DNA from: Paraburkholderia sp. D15
Lineage (GTDB): Bacteria; Pseudomonadota; Gammaproteobacteria; Burkholderiales; Burkholderiaceae
DNA: 64,000 nt
Direction of reading: 5' to 3'
Assembly (NCBI RefSeq): GCF_029910215.1
Contig: NZ_CP110395.1
Coordinates: 1,612,001 to 1,676,000, forward strand
A program made the position numbers and the translations under genes. Positions 32,311-41,253 of this stretch are shown piece after piece. Positions within the stretch are counted from its first letter, which is position 1, and each line of letters opens with the position of its first letter. The notes beneath the pieces are model-generated. The model was not told where the DNA came from. It did no database searches and was given only the letters and a program-made list of their open reading frames with translations.

Positions 32311-33266
32311 CGGGCCGCCCGTGCATTGGAACCGGCCGCGGCAGGCGCGCCGGACGCGCTTGCCGCTGGTGCCGCCGTGGCGGCCGCGGGCGGCGGCGCG
32401 GGCGACACCGCGCGCACCGGTTTGTCGCTCGCGTACGGCGGCGTCGCGTTGATCTGCGCGTCGCTGAGATCGATCTGCGGATGCAGTTCCTTGTCCTTCG
32501 TGACGAAGCGCAGCGCGGACCAGTTCGCGGCAATCGTGCGGCGCTCGGTGCTGACCATGCCGTTGACGTCGAGCACGACCGCCTGCGGTTGCGCGTTGCC
32601 GTCGATCAGCACGTCGATCACGCGGCCCACCTTGGCGCCGTTCGCGCGCTCGACCGTCGCGTCGATCAGCGGCAATTGCACGCCGGCCGGTTTGGCCGCG
32701 TTGGCGGGCACGGCGGACGCATTCAGCGTGACGGGCGCCGTCTTCGCGCCCGGCGTGAAGCGGATCGCGCCCCACGGGAAATTCACCTTGCGGTCGCCCA
32801 CGCCCAGAAAGCCCTGCAGATTCACGACCATCTCACGCGGCTTGCCGGCCGCGTCCGCGATCAGATCGACCGCGCGGCCGACCACCTTGCCGTCGGGCTT
32901 CTGCACTTCGCTGTCGAGCAGCGTGCGCGCCTCGCTGCGCTCGATCGTGCGCAGCACGATCAGCGGCGCGGGCGGCGGCGGAGGCGGCGGCGTCACCACC
33001 ACGGGCGGCGGCGGCTCGACCTTGTGCGGCTTCACCACCGGCCTGGGCGGTTTCTTCGGCTGCTCGGGACGGGCCGCCTCGGTTTCGACGGGTTCGGGCT
33101 CGGAGGCCGCCACCGGCGCGCTCGCGGGCTCGACGGGCATCACCGTGGCATCGACGATCGGCGCCTGCTGCGGGCCCCACAGCGGGCTGCAACCGGACAG
33201 CGCGAACAGCGCGAATACAGCAAGAATCAGCCAACGCCAGGCAGGACGCGAGAAACCGCCACTCAT
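32307..33266 (-). CDS. PRC-barrel lipoprotein with proline-rich linker
   Basis: A 319-residue predicted lipoprotein. The leader (WRWLILAVFALFALSGC) ends in a lipobox. Next comes a Pro/Glu/Lys-rich stretch with a PPPPPPPAP run, then two PRC-barrel-like domains. The first is about residues 105-190 (RTLLDSEVQKPDGKVVGRAVDL); the second is about 205-275 (PLIDATVERANGAKVGRVIDV). A low-complexity Ala/Pro tail follows. PRC-barrels bind RNA-processing, photosynthetic or other partners; the role here is unknown. ATG at 33266 is favoured over 33281 because GGAG sits nine bases before it. The proline-rich part could span the periplasm (inference). Confidence 0.8.
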   Translation of the reverse strand: MSGGFSRPAWRWLILAVFALFALSGCSPLWGPQQAPIVDATVMPVEPASAPVAASEPEPVETEAARPEQPKKPPRPVVKPHKVEPPPPVVVTPPPPPPPAPLIVLRTIERSEARTLLDSEVQKPDGKVVGRAVDLIADAAGKPREMVVNLQGFLGVGDRKVNFPWGAIRFTPGAKTAPVTLNASAVPANAAKPAGVQLPLIDATVERANGAKVGRVIDVLIDGNAQPQAVVLDVNGMVSTERRTIAANWSALRFVTKDKELHPQIDLSDAQINATPPYASDKPVRAVSPAPPPAAATAAPAASASGAPAAAGSNARAAR

Positions 33267-33722
33267 CAAAAAGGACTCCATGGGCCAGTGCGGACGGCGG
33301 CCGGAAACCGCCGGGATCAGGACAGATACGGGCCAGAGTGTAACCCGCGAGGCCGGGCGCCCCCGGTTTTGCAGGCTATCCGACAGGTTTGCGCCAGCAG
33401 GGTTCATGCCGCGAATAGGGCGCCCACGCCGGAATCGATTTCATTTCGCGCCATGCAGGCCCTTAAAACACGCTCACAGCTTCATGACAGGACGTAGGTG
33501 TAAACGCTCGGACGCCCTGCCAGATTTGCCGCTGCGCAAAAGTTATAAGCATCTCGACATGTCCGGCATGCCATTCATGCGATGGGAGACATATTTGAGT
33601 TGCCCTACATTTCGAGACAGCAAAAAAAGACGACATTCCCCAATAAACCAACGCAACGAGACGAACCTGATGGTGGTCATCGCAATGACCGCTTCAGCAC
33701 GCTGATAAAGGAGGCACTCATC
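33267..33722. other. Divergent promoter region, PRC lipoprotein / purine permease
   Basis: 456 bp without a supportable gene. It must contain promoters for the PRC gene (leftward) and the NCS2 permease (rightward). The segment from about 33540 to 33660 is AT-richer and contains caaaaaaagac. The permease's near-perfect ribosome site AAAGGAGG is at 33707-33714. A 5'-leader long enough for a purine-sensing RNA element is present, but I could not recognise one by eye. Confidence 0.45.
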
Positions 33723-35102
33723 ATGATGGAACCCCACGCCCAACCGATTTCGGAACCTGTCGAATCCTTCGACGGCAAGGGCTTTCTGGACCGCTACTTT
33801 GAAATTTCCTCGCGCGGCAGTTCGCAGCGCCAGGAAATCGTCGCGGGTATCACGACCTTCCTCGCGATGGTCTATTCCGTATTCGTCGTGCCGGGCATGC
33901 TCGGCAAGGCGGGTTTCGACACCAGCGCGGTGTTCGTCGCCGTGTGCCTGACCACCGCCTTCGGCTCGCTGCTGATGGGCATCTGGGCGCGTCTGCCGAT
34001 CGCGATCGGCTGCGCGATTTCGCTGACGGCATTCACCGCGTTCGGACTCGTGCTGGGCAAGGGCCTGCATCCGAACGTCGCGCTCGGCGCGGTGTTCCTG
34101 ATGGGCGTCGTGTTCACCGCGATCTCGGTGACGGGCGTGCGTTCGTGGATTCTGCGCAATCTGCCGACCGGCATCGCGCACGGCACGGGGATCGGCATCG
34201 GCCTGTTCCTGCTGCTGATCGCCGCCAACGACGTCGGTCTGGTCGTGAAGAACCCGGGCGCCGGTCTGCCGGTCGCTCTCGGCAACATCACGGCGCTGCC
34301 GGCGATCATGTCGGTCGCGGGTCTCGCGGCGATCTTCGGTCTGGTGCGCCGTCGCGTGCCGGGTTCGATCCTGATCGTGATCATCGCGATCTCGGCGATC
34401 GCTTTCTTCATCGATCCGGGTATGTCGTTCCACGGCGTGTTCGCGGTGCCGTCGCTGAGCGCGCCGGGCCACGCTTCGCTGATCGGCGCGATGGACATCA
34501 AGGGTGCGCTGTCGATGGCGGTGCTGCCTAGCGTGCTGGCACTGGTGATGACGGCGGTGTTCGACGCCACCGGCACGATCCGCGCCGTCGCGGGCCAGGC
34601 CGGTCAGCTCGACGAAAACGGCCGCATCATCAACGGTGGCCGTGCACTGACCGCCGACTCGCTGAGCTCGATCTTCTCGGGCCTGCTGGGCGGTGCGCCG
34701 GCTGCGGCGTACATCGAATCGACGGTCGGCGTGGCGGCGGGCGCGAAGACCGGCATGGCGGCGGCGGTGGTCGGTCTGCTGTTCCTGGTGGTGATGTTCT
34801 TCTCGCCGCTGGCCGGTCTGGTGCCTTCGTACGCAACGGCGCCGGCGCTGATGTACGTCGGTCTGCTGATGCTGTCGAACGTGAGCAAGCTGCACATGGA
34901 CGACATGGTCGACGCGATGTCGGGCCTGATGTGCGCAGTGTTCATCGTGCTGACCGCGAACATCGTCACGGGCATCATGCTCGGCTTCGCGACGCTGGTG
35001 ATCGGCCGCGTGATCAGCGGCGAGTATCGCAAGCTGAACATCGGCACGGTGGTGATCGCGGTCGTGCTGGTCGGCTTCTACCTGGGCGGCTGGGCGATCT
35101 GA
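33723..35102 (+). CDS. NCS2-family purine permease (AzgA-like)
   Basis: A 459-residue nucleobase:cation symporter of the AzgA/hypoxanthine-adenine-guanine branch. It starts ...[35 protein letters not shown] and has [23 protein letters not shown], the conserved [16 protein letters not shown] and [23 protein letters not shown] blocks, and about 14 helices. The ATG at 33723 follows AAAGGAGG by eight bases, a strong ribosome site. It appears monocistronic; the next gene (LuxR) converges with it. Confidence 0.9.
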   Translation: MMEPHAQPISEPVESFDGKGFLDRYFEISSRGSSQRQEIVAGITTFLAMVYSVFVVPGMLGKAGFDTSAVFVAVCLTTAFGSLLMGIWARLPIAIGCAISLTAFTAFGLVLGKGLHPNVALGAVFLMGVVFTAISVTGVRSWILRNLPTGIAHGTGIGIGLFLLLIAANDVGLVVKNPGAGLPVALGNITALPAIMSVAGLAAIFGLVRRRVPGSILIVIIAISAIAFFIDPGMSFHGVFAVPSLSAPGHASLIGAMDIKGALSMAVLPSVLALVMTAVFDATGTIRAVAGQAGQLDENGRIINGGRALTADSLSSIFSGLLGGAPAAAYIESTVGVAAGAKTGMAAAVVGLLFLVVMFFSPLAGLVPSYATAPALMYVGLLMLSNVSKLHMDDMVDAMSGLMCAVFIVLTANIVTGIMLGFATLVIGRVISGEYRKLNIGTVVIAVVLVGFYLGGWAI

Positions 35103-35320
35103 TCCGCTCGCTGTACCCAGTCCTGATTCAATCGATGTTTGTTCTATTTTTGCTGTAGCGGGAGAGCGGGGTCGTCCTTCATGGGCATCCCGTTCGAACG
35201 TGTAGTCGTTGTTCTCCACCTTGACGCGATGCGTCGCAGGGATGTTTCTGCGGTGCGTCGCGTATCTTTTTTTGTGGCGGCGTGTTTGTCGTGCCGGCCG
35301 ATTCCGTCGTGTCGACAGTC

Positions 35321-36238
35321 TCAGGTGTTCTGACGTCCCGCTTGTCCCCCTTCGTAAAACAGCGCGAACAACTCCGACTGCGAGTTGACGTTCAGCTTCG
35401 TATAGATGTGCTTCTTGTGCGCGCGCACGGTCTCGAACGAGATCGCGAGTTTCTCCGCGATTGCGCGCGTCGAAAAACCGCTCAGGGTCAGCATGGCCAC
35501 TTCGACTTCGCGCGCGGTGAGCGCCGCGCGTCCACCCGTCGAGGCGACCTGATTGAAACGCGCGGCGTAGGCGGGCGTGTCGGCGGACATCGATGACGGC
35601 GTCGCGTTGCCGGTCGCGGTTTCGTCGGGCGACGGCGTGTGTTTGCGCGCTGTGCCGGTGTTCGCGGTGGTTGCGTTCGCTGCGTTCGCCGTGGCCGTGT
35701 CGAACCTCTCGAAGGTCTCGTACGGCAGACGTTGCCGCAACAACGCGATCACCCACGGCGCGCATAGCGCCAGCACCGCGAGGTCGCGCTCGCCGTAGCG
35801 CTGCGTCGCGCCGAGCGAGAACGCCAGCGTGTGACGTGCGTCGATCATGTAGTTGAAATGCACCTCGTCGCCGACGATGTTCTTGCGGAAGTAGCGCTGG
35901 TAGTACTCGGTCATCGTGAAGTTGTCGGGCGCGACGTCGGCGAGCGTGACGAAGCCCGATGCGGGCCGGTCGGTCGCGGCGAGATAGAACGGATCGAGTT
36001 GGTATAGCGCGGCCAGATAGTCCTGGAACATCGCGTCGACGGTGCCGTCGGGCGTCGGCGATTCGGCGCAGACGAGCGGCGCCTCGCCGGCGGTGAAGCG
36101 CAGCGCGACCCAGTTGTCGAAGGCGACGTAGCGTTCGAGCGCGCGCGTGAGACGGGTCCAGAATTGCGCGCTGTCGAGCGCTTCGATGACCGCGCCGATC
36201 TCGCGATGAAAGGCCAGATCGCGCCATTCGAGTTCCAT
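35321..36238 (-). CDS. LuxR-family transcriptional regulator
   Basis: A 305-residue regulator with a C-terminal LuxR-type HTH (about 240-295: LTAREVEVAMLTLSGFSTRAIAEKL, SFETVRAHKKHIYTKLNV). The N-terminal 170 residues are a presumed ligand-sensing domain (WRDLAFHREIGAVIEAL...FRKNIVGDEVHFNYMID) that does not match the acyl-homoserine-lactone pocket in any obvious way. A Thr/Ala-rich linker joins the two. CGGAG precedes the ATG at 36238. It is divergent from the nitrilase-family gene, with a perfect-looking inverted repeat between the starts, so it probably controls that gene and the APC permease beyond. Confidence 0.85.
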   Translation of the reverse strand: MELEWRDLAFHREIGAVIEALDSAQFWTRLTRALERYVAFDNWVALRFTAGEAPLVCAESPTPDGTVDAMFQDYLAALYQLDPFYLAATDRPASGFVTLADVAPDNFTMTEYYQRYFRKNIVGDEVHFNYMIDARHTLAFSLGATQRYGERDLAVLALCAPWVIALLRQRLPYETFERFDTATANAANATTANTGTARKHTPSPDETATGNATPSSMSADTPAYAARFNQVASTGGRAALTAREVEVAMLTLSGFSTRAIAEKLAISFETVRAHKKHIYTKLNVNSQSELFALFYEGGQAGRQNT

Positions 36239-36270
36239 GCGTGCTCCGATGAGGGTAACCCTGCCGGGTA

Positions 36271-36297
36271 ATTACAGACAAAAATATGTCTGGTAAT
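36271..36297. promoter_or_regulatory. Inverted-repeat candidate operator between luxR-type and nitrilase genes
   Basis: attaCAGACA-aaaata-TGTCTGgtaat: an inverted repeat with 6-bp perfect inner arms and near-symmetric AT-rich flanks. It is centred 53 bp from the nitrilase TTG start and about 45 bp from the LuxR-family start, so it could control both. Binding of the LuxR-family protein is inference. Confidence 0.5.
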
Positions 36298-36337
36298 AAT
36301 AGGCCCACACATCGGTCAGGAAATAGCGGAGACAAAA

Positions 36338-37174
36338 TTGCTGCAACTAGAGCTAGCCCAGATCCCAGTCACAGACGGCCTCTCAGGCCCCGACAGCGCG
36401 AACGTGCAACGCGTATTGCACACCATCAATCAACGCGCCGCGGGCACCGATCTGATCGTCTTCCCGGAAACCACGCTGTCCGGTTTCCCGACGCGCGAGA
36501 ACATCCACACGGTCGCGGAGCCGCTCGACGGCCCATCCCTCACCGCCGTGCGTCAGGCGGCGCGCGAAGCACGCGTCGGCGTCGCGGTCGGTCTCGCCGA
36601 GCGCGACGGTCAGCGTTTCTTCAATACCACCGTACTGATCGACGACCACGGCGAGATCGCGCTGCGCTACCGCAAGACGCATCTCTGGGCGTCCGACGTG
36701 GGCGTGTTCGAACCCGGTGACCGCTACGAAGTGTGCAGCTTCAAAGGCCTGACCGTTGGCCTGCTGATCTGCTACGACATCGAGTTTCCCGAAACGGCGC
36801 GCGCGGTCGCGTCGCTGGGCGCGGATCTGCTGATCGTCACGAACGGCAACATGGACCCGTTCGGCCCCGTGCATCGCCGCGCCATCGTCGCGCGCGCGAT
36901 GGAAAACCAGATGTTCGCGGCGCTCGTCAACCGCATCGGTTCCGGCGACGACAACCTGACGTTCCCCGGCGAATCCGCGCTGATCGATCCGCTCGGCGAC
37001 GTGGTGAGCGACGCCGGCCAGCAGGAAACCGTGCTGCGCGCCACGCTCGACCCGGCACGTCTCGAAGCCGCCCGCGAGCATTACCGCTATCTGCACGACG
37101 CACGCATCGCACTCGACCTCGCCACCGAAGACAGTACCGACGGCCAGCGCATCCGCGTGATCCGCCCGCGCTGA
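36338..37174 (+). CDS. Carbon-nitrogen hydrolase (nitrilase superfamily amidase)
   Basis: A 278-residue nitrilase-superfamily hydrolase with the full Glu-Lys-Cys triad: Glu44 (VFPETTLSG), Lys113 (YRKTHLW) and Cys145 (LLICYDIEFPE). The TNGNMDPFGP and RAMENQMF blocks fit omega-amidase/N-carbamoylputrescine-amidase-type enzymes that cleave amides. It starts at TTG 36338, with GGAG five bases upstream; the frame has no better start. The APC permease gene follows 92 bp later on the same strand. An amide or carbamoyl-amine substrate taken up by that permease is plausible, not proven. Confidence 0.88.
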   Translation: MLQLELAQIPVTDGLSGPDSANVQRVLHTINQRAAGTDLIVFPETTLSGFPTRENIHTVAEPLDGPSLTAVRQAAREARVGVAVGLAERDGQRFFNTTVLIDDHGEIALRYRKTHLWASDVGVFEPGDRYEVCSFKGLTVGLLICYDIEFPETARAVASLGADLLIVTNGNMDPFGPVHRRAIVARAMENQMFAALVNRIGSGDDNLTFPGESALIDPLGDVVSDAGQQETVLRATLDPARLEAAREHYRYLHDARIALDLATEDSTDGQRIRVIRPR

Positions 37175-37266
37175 ATTTCACCCGCAAGTCCGCACGACCC
37201 GGCTCGACCGATGCGCCACAAGCCGCGCATCGGCGACGCTCGCCCATTCGCATGAGGAGACACCGT

Positions 37267-38631
37267 ATGACTGCACCCTCCACCGCCGATGCGTCGGCCT
37301 CTCGAAGCGGGCACGCCGCCCACCTGAAGCGCACGCTCGGCCTGCCGTCGGTGCTGCTGTTCGGCCTCGCCTACATGGCGCCGCTGATCGTCTACGGCAC
37401 CTACGGCGTTCTCGCGGCGGCGAGCAACGACACCGCCGCGCTCGCGTATCTGATCGCGCTCGTCGCGATCGCGTTCACCGCGCTCAGCTACGGCAAGCTC
37501 GCGCGACGCTTTCCGGTGGCCGGCTCCGCTTACACGTACACGCGCAAAAGCTTCAACCCGCATCTGGGCTTCATGATCGGCTGGGCGACGTTGCTCGACT
37601 ACTTCTTCCTGCCGATGGTGATCTGGCTGATCGGCGCCGCGTATCTGAGCGCCGCGTTCCCGCATGTGCCCAGCTGGATCTGGATCGTCGCGTTCATCGT
37701 GTTGACGAGCGCACTGAACATTCTCGGCATCGAACTCGCGAACCGCTTCAACATCGTGCTGATGGTGGTGCAACTGGCGATCGTCGCGTTGTTCGTCGTG
37801 CTGTGCTGCCACTACGTGACGGCGGCGGTTGGCCCCGGCGGACTGCTGTCGGCCGAGCCGTTCTTCAAGCCGCACGTGCCGCTCTCCGCGACCATGGCGG
37901 GCGCCGCGATCGCCGCGTATTCGTATCTCGGCTTCGATGCGGTCTCCACGCTCACCGAGGAAACCATCGCGCCGGAAAAGACCATGCCGCGCGCCATCGT
38001 GTTGATCGCGCTGATCGGCGGCGCGATCTTCGTGATCGCGGCCTACACCGTGCAACTCGCGCATCCGGGCGCGGTCTTCAAGGACCCCGATTCGGCCGCG
38101 TTCGAAGTCGCGCGCAAAGTGGGCGGCGATCTGTTCGTCACGGTGTTTCTCGCCGGGCTGATTCTCGCGCAGTTCGCGTCGGGCATTTCGGCGCAGGCGA
38201 GCGTGGGGCGTTTGCTGTATGCAATGGGGCGCGACGAAGTACTGCCCAAACGCATCTTCGGTTTCGTGCATCCCAGGTTCAAGACGCCGGCGCTGAACAT
38301 CGCGATCGCGGGCGCGATCGGTCTCATCGCGTTGAAGCTCGACGTGGCGACCTCGACGTCGTTCATCAACTTCGGCGCCTTCCTCGCGTTCACCGCGGTG
38401 AACCTGTGCGTGATCCGCCAGTTCTTCAACGCGAAGGGCACGGCGGATGCCATGGGCGTGGTGGGCGGCGTGCTGTTTCCGCTCGCCGGCGCGATTGCCG
38501 ATTTGTGGTTGCTGGTGAGTCTGGAGAAGACCGCGCTCGTGCTCGGCGCGGTGTGGTTCGTGCTGGGCTTGTGCTATCTCGGCTGGATCACGCGCGGGTT
38601 TCGCGAGGCGCCGCCGGAAGTCGCGGTGTGA
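37267..38631 (+). CDS. APC-superfamily amino-acid/polyamine permease
   Basis: A 454-residue, 12-helix permease. It has LKRTLGLPSVLLFGLAYMAP, the ARRFPVAGSAYTYTRKSFNP region (substrate-binding helix 1/2) and AYSYLGFDAVSTLTEETI with the conserved glutamates. QASVGRLLYAMGRDEVLPK completes the APC pattern; PuuP-type putrescine importers look similar. GAGGAGA precedes the ATG at 37267. It probably forms an operon with the upstream nitrilase-family gene under the divergent LuxR-family regulator. The specific substrate is not determinable. Confidence 0.88.
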   Translation: MTAPSTADASASRSGHAAHLKRTLGLPSVLLFGLAYMAPLIVYGTYGVLAAASNDTAALAYLIALVAIAFTALSYGKLARRFPVAGSAYTYTRKSFNPHLGFMIGWATLLDYFFLPMVIWLIGAAYLSAAFPHVPSWIWIVAFIVLTSALNILGIELANRFNIVLMVVQLAIVALFVVLCCHYVTAAVGPGGLLSAEPFFKPHVPLSATMAGAAIAAYSYLGFDAVSTLTEETIAPEKTMPRAIVLIALIGGAIFVIAAYTVQLAHPGAVFKDPDSAAFEVARKVGGDLFVTVFLAGLILAQFASGISAQASVGRLLYAMGRDEVLPKRIFGFVHPRFKTPALNIAIAGAIGLIALKLDVATSTSFINFGAFLAFTAVNLCVIRQFFNAKGTADAMGVVGGVLFPLAGAIADLWLLVSLEKTALVLGAVWFVLGLCYLGWITRGFREAPPEVAV

Positions 38632-38698
38632 CGATGCACAAGGCCGTGAATGTGAAACTCGTGTGACGTGGCGCGCGAACGAATCCTCGACCCGGTAT

Positions 38699-38881
38699 TC
38701 AAAGCGCCATGTCGAAAGCGGGTTTGAGAAACAGCTCCATCGCCATCACGGCGAGTCCCATCGCAGCGGCTGCGAGCGTCAACGTGCCGTACTCGTCGTA
38801 GCGTGCATCGTATAGGCACGCGACGACGAACAGAATCGCCAGCAGGTTGGTCAGCCAATCGAAATTCAACGCCAAGGTCAT
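38699..38881 (-). CDS. Small two-helix membrane protein, unknown function
   Basis: A 60-residue frame beginning MTLALNFDWLTNLLAILFVV. Two hydrophobic helices (about 8-22 and 35-51) are separated by a polar DARYDEYG turn, and it ends LFLKPAFDMAL. The composition is that of a genuine short inner-membrane protein instead of a random GC-rich frame, but there is no recognisable family. It is convergent with the APC permease gene (about 67 bp between stops). Confidence 0.5.
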   Translation of the reverse strand: MTLALNFDWLTNLLAILFVVACLYDARYDEYGTLTLAAAAMGLAVMAMELFLKPAFDMAL

Positions 38882-38994
38882 CGCTCAAATCCGGGCTCAT
38901 GGGCGGCTCGCACAATCGGATCGCCCCATCAGATGAGCGCGATTCTAGCGAGTTGAGCTTACGGATTCGCAACGGCGGCGCTTACACGGATTAC

Positions 38995-39023
38995 GTTTTC
39001 GCGGGGACGTCCCCCGCGAAAAC
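38995..39023 (-). terminator. Candidate terminator after the epimerase gene
   Basis: A 12-bp perfect stem, gttttcgcgggg / ccccgcgaaaac, with a 5-nt loop, 27 bp beyond the epimerase stop. A second hairpin (39026-39048, 7-bp stem) lies directly after the stop codon. Neither has a long T-run, so termination strength is uncertain. Confidence 0.5.
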
Positions 39024-39049
39024 CGGCCCGGCGGTCTCGCGGCCGGGCG

Positions 39050-39958
39050 TTACTGCATCTCGTGTTCGATCCAGTCGATCACCGAGTTGCGCTTCGGCTG
39101 CCAGCCGAGCAGTTCGCGTGCGCGCACGCCGCGCACGCGGCTGTTCGAACCGAGGCCGTACGAGGCCATTTCATAGCCCCATTCCTGTTGCGCGTCGGCG
39201 AGCGGCCAGTCCTGCGCGTCGCCGAGTTTCATCACGCGCGCGATAGCCGCGCTCATCTCGCGGAACGAGGCTTCGCCGCTTTCGACGAAATAGAACATGC
39301 CGGCCGGCGTTTTCTCCAGCGCGAGGCGATACAGTTCGGCGACATCGTCGATATGCACGTTCGACCAGATGTTGCCGCCGCTGCCCACATGGCGCACCAC
39401 GCCGCTCTTCTGCGCCTGACGCACGAGACGCGGCAACTGCAAGCTCGCGCTGCCGGCCACCGCGCCGTTGCCGTAAATCAACGTATTGCACAGCACCGCC
39501 GAACGGATGTTGCGCCGAGCCGCGTCGAGCACCTGCTGGTCGATCGCGACGCGCGCCGCTTTATCCGCGGTCGGCGTGGGCAGCGCGTCTTCGCGATAGA
39601 TGCGCGCGTCTCCCGCGGTGCTCGAAGCTTCCCCGCCCGACGCATCGCCGACGATGCTCGAACCGCTCGTATGCAGCAGCACCTTGCCGGAACCGGCGAG
39701 GCCTTCGATCAGCGCCTGCACCGCGCCTTCGTGGTCGCTGCTCGCGGCGTTGATCACCGCATCGGCGGCGTGCGCCTCGGCGATCAGCAGGGCGCGATCG
39801 TCGAGCGTGCCGATCACGGGTTCGATGCCGAGGCGTTGCAATTCGGCCGCCTGGTCGGGTTTGCGGATCAGGCCGCGCACTGCGTGACCGGCGCGCACCA
39901 GATGCGCCGCGATCGATCCGCCGATAAAACCGCCGGCGCCGGTAATGAAAATCTTCAA
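39050..39958 (-). CDS. NAD(P)-dependent epimerase/dehydratase (SDR, atypical)
   Basis: A 302-residue SDR-fold protein. The dinucleotide motif KIFITGAGGFIGGSIAAHL is at the very N-terminus, then a 'DAVINAASSDHEGAV' strand and LLHTSGSSIVGD. The active-site YxxxK is not in its usual form, so an atypical SDR/NmrA-like role is possible. TTG at 39958 is chosen because GGAG lies six bases upstream and it gives the motif at residue 2; an in-frame ATG at 40003 adds 15 residues. It is divergent from a LysR gene (127 bp between starts), which probably regulates it. Confidence 0.8.
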   Translation of the reverse strand: MKIFITGAGGFIGGSIAAHLVRAGHAVRGLIRKPDQAAELQRLGIEPVIGTLDDRALLIAEAHAADAVINAASSDHEGAVQALIEGLAGSGKVLLHTSGSSIVGDASGGEASSTAGDARIYREDALPTPTADKAARVAIDQQVLDAARRNIRSAVLCNTLIYGNGAVAGSASLQLPRLVRQAQKSGVVRHVGSGGNIWSNVHIDDVAELYRLALEKTPAGMFYFVESGEASFREMSAAIARVMKLGDAQDWPLADAQQEWGYEMASYGLGSNSRVRGVRARELLGWQPKRNSVIDWIEHEMQ

Positions 39959-40085
39959 GACGTTCTCCTGATGGGAAGGACGAGGGAAACATGCGGGAAG
40001 CACGATGACAGGTCAGCAGTATCCGTCGTCTGGATTTTCGCAAAAAGCGTGTTAGTCTCAAATCAATATTGACTGGGAATCAACA

Positions 40086-40982
40086 ATGAAGACGTCCACG
40101 GACGAATTGCTGGTGTTCGCCACCGTGATCGACAGCGGCTCGATCACCGCGGCGGCGGAGAAGCTGGGGCAGACGGTGTCCGGCGTGAGCCGCGCGTTGA
40201 CGCGTCTGGAGCAGAAGCTCGACACGGCGCTGATACGCCGCACGACGCGCCGTCTGCAACTGACGGAGGAGGGCGATGCATTCCTGCAGCGCGCCCGCGC
40301 GATTCTTGCCGCGATGGAGGAGGCGGAGGAATCCGTCACGCGCGGGCGGGGGCGGCCGTCGGGGCGCTTGCGGGTCGATGCGGCGTCGCCGTTCATGCTG
40401 CATTGCGTGGCGCCGCATATGAAGGCGTTTTCCGCGCTTTATCCGGAGGTGCGGCTGGAGTTGACCAGCAACGAGCGGATCGTCGATCTGCTGGAGCACA
40501 AGGTCGACATCGCGATCCGCATCGGCGCGCTGCAGGATTCGACGCTGCATGCGCGCGCGTTGGGCGCGAGCCGGTTGCGCGTGCTCGCGAGCCCGGCGTA
40601 TCTGGCGGAATACGGCGAGCCGAAGTCGGTGGAAGCGTTGCGCGCGCATCGATTGATCGGCTTTACCGCGCCCGAGCATCTGAACCGCTGGCCGCTGCGC
40701 GAAGGACGCAAGGCGGGCGCCGAAGCGCCGCGGATCGAACCGTCGATCACCGCGTCGAGCGGCGAAACGCTGCGGCAACTGGCGCTGTCGGGCTGGGGCA
40801 TCGCGTGCCTCGCGGATTTCATGACCACCGCCGACGTTCGCGAGGGACGCCTCGTGCCGATTCTCGGCAACCTGCTGCGCGACGAACGGCAGCCGGTGAG
40901 CGCGGTGTATTACCAGAGCGCATCGCTGACGGCGCGCGTGCAGTGCTTTCTGGATTTCATCGCGGCGCACGTTCTCCTATAA
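40086..40982 (+). CDS. LysR-type transcriptional regulator
   Basis: A 298-residue LysR protein. The winged helix is at about residues 5-62 (ELLVFATVIDSGSITAAAEKL...SGVSRALTRLEQKLDTALI), and the substrate-binding domain follows. ATG at 40086. Transcribed divergently from the epimerase gene, its probable target. At its 3' end it abuts the hut control region. Confidence 0.92.
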   Translation: MKTSTDELLVFATVIDSGSITAAAEKLGQTVSGVSRALTRLEQKLDTALIRRTTRRLQLTEEGDAFLQRARAILAAMEEAEESVTRGRGRPSGRLRVDAASPFMLHCVAPHMKAFSALYPEVRLELTSNERIVDLLEHKVDIAIRIGALQDSTLHARALGASRLRVLASPAYLAEYGEPKSVEALRAHRLIGFTAPEHLNRWPLREGRKAGAEAPRIEPSITASSGETLRQLALSGWGIACLADFMTTADVREGRLVPILGNLLRDERQPVSAVYYQSASLTARVQCFLDFIAAHVLL

Positions 40983-41052
40983 CTCCACCATCGGAGAACG
41001 AAAGCGCACGTGCCCGCCGATTTTTGTCCGCATGGCGGCGCGCATTTTGGAC

Positions 41053-41064
41053 GTGTATATACAA
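41053..41064. promoter_or_regulatory. HutC-type operator candidate 1
   Basis: gtgtatatacaa, part of TGTATATACA, a near-match to the HutC palindrome CTTGTATATACAAG. It lies about 200 bp upstream of hutH. Confidence 0.55.
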
Positions 41065-41192
41065 GTTACGGCGAAACCGGCCGGGCGACGGGCCGCATCC
41101 GCAAGCCCCCGCGCCAGCCGGGAAACGTGCGAAGCAGGCTCTTGATACGCGTCCCTAATGGAAACCCCTAAGCCCGACCGGTTAAAAACAAG

Positions 41193-41204
41193 TTGTATAT
41201 ACAA
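41193..41204. promoter_or_regulatory. HutC-type operator candidate 2 (main)
   Basis: ttgtatatacaa is a perfect 12-bp palindrome, 50 bp ahead of the hutH start, and matches the HutC binding consensus. A third, half-conserved copy (ttgtatagacag, 41231-41242) lies just before the hutH ribosome site. The repressor gene hutC is in the same operon, giving autoregulation. HutC is relieved by urocanate in related bacteria. Confidence 0.82.
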
Positions 41205-41253
41205 GGCCGGGTCGCTAGACTTCTCTGAAATTGTATAGACAGGAACACACACC

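Noticed and set aside
33543..36335. Minus-strand frame of 930 codons
   Set aside because: It is the antisense of the NCS2 permease joined to an out-of-frame overlap with the LuxR gene; no protein family features.
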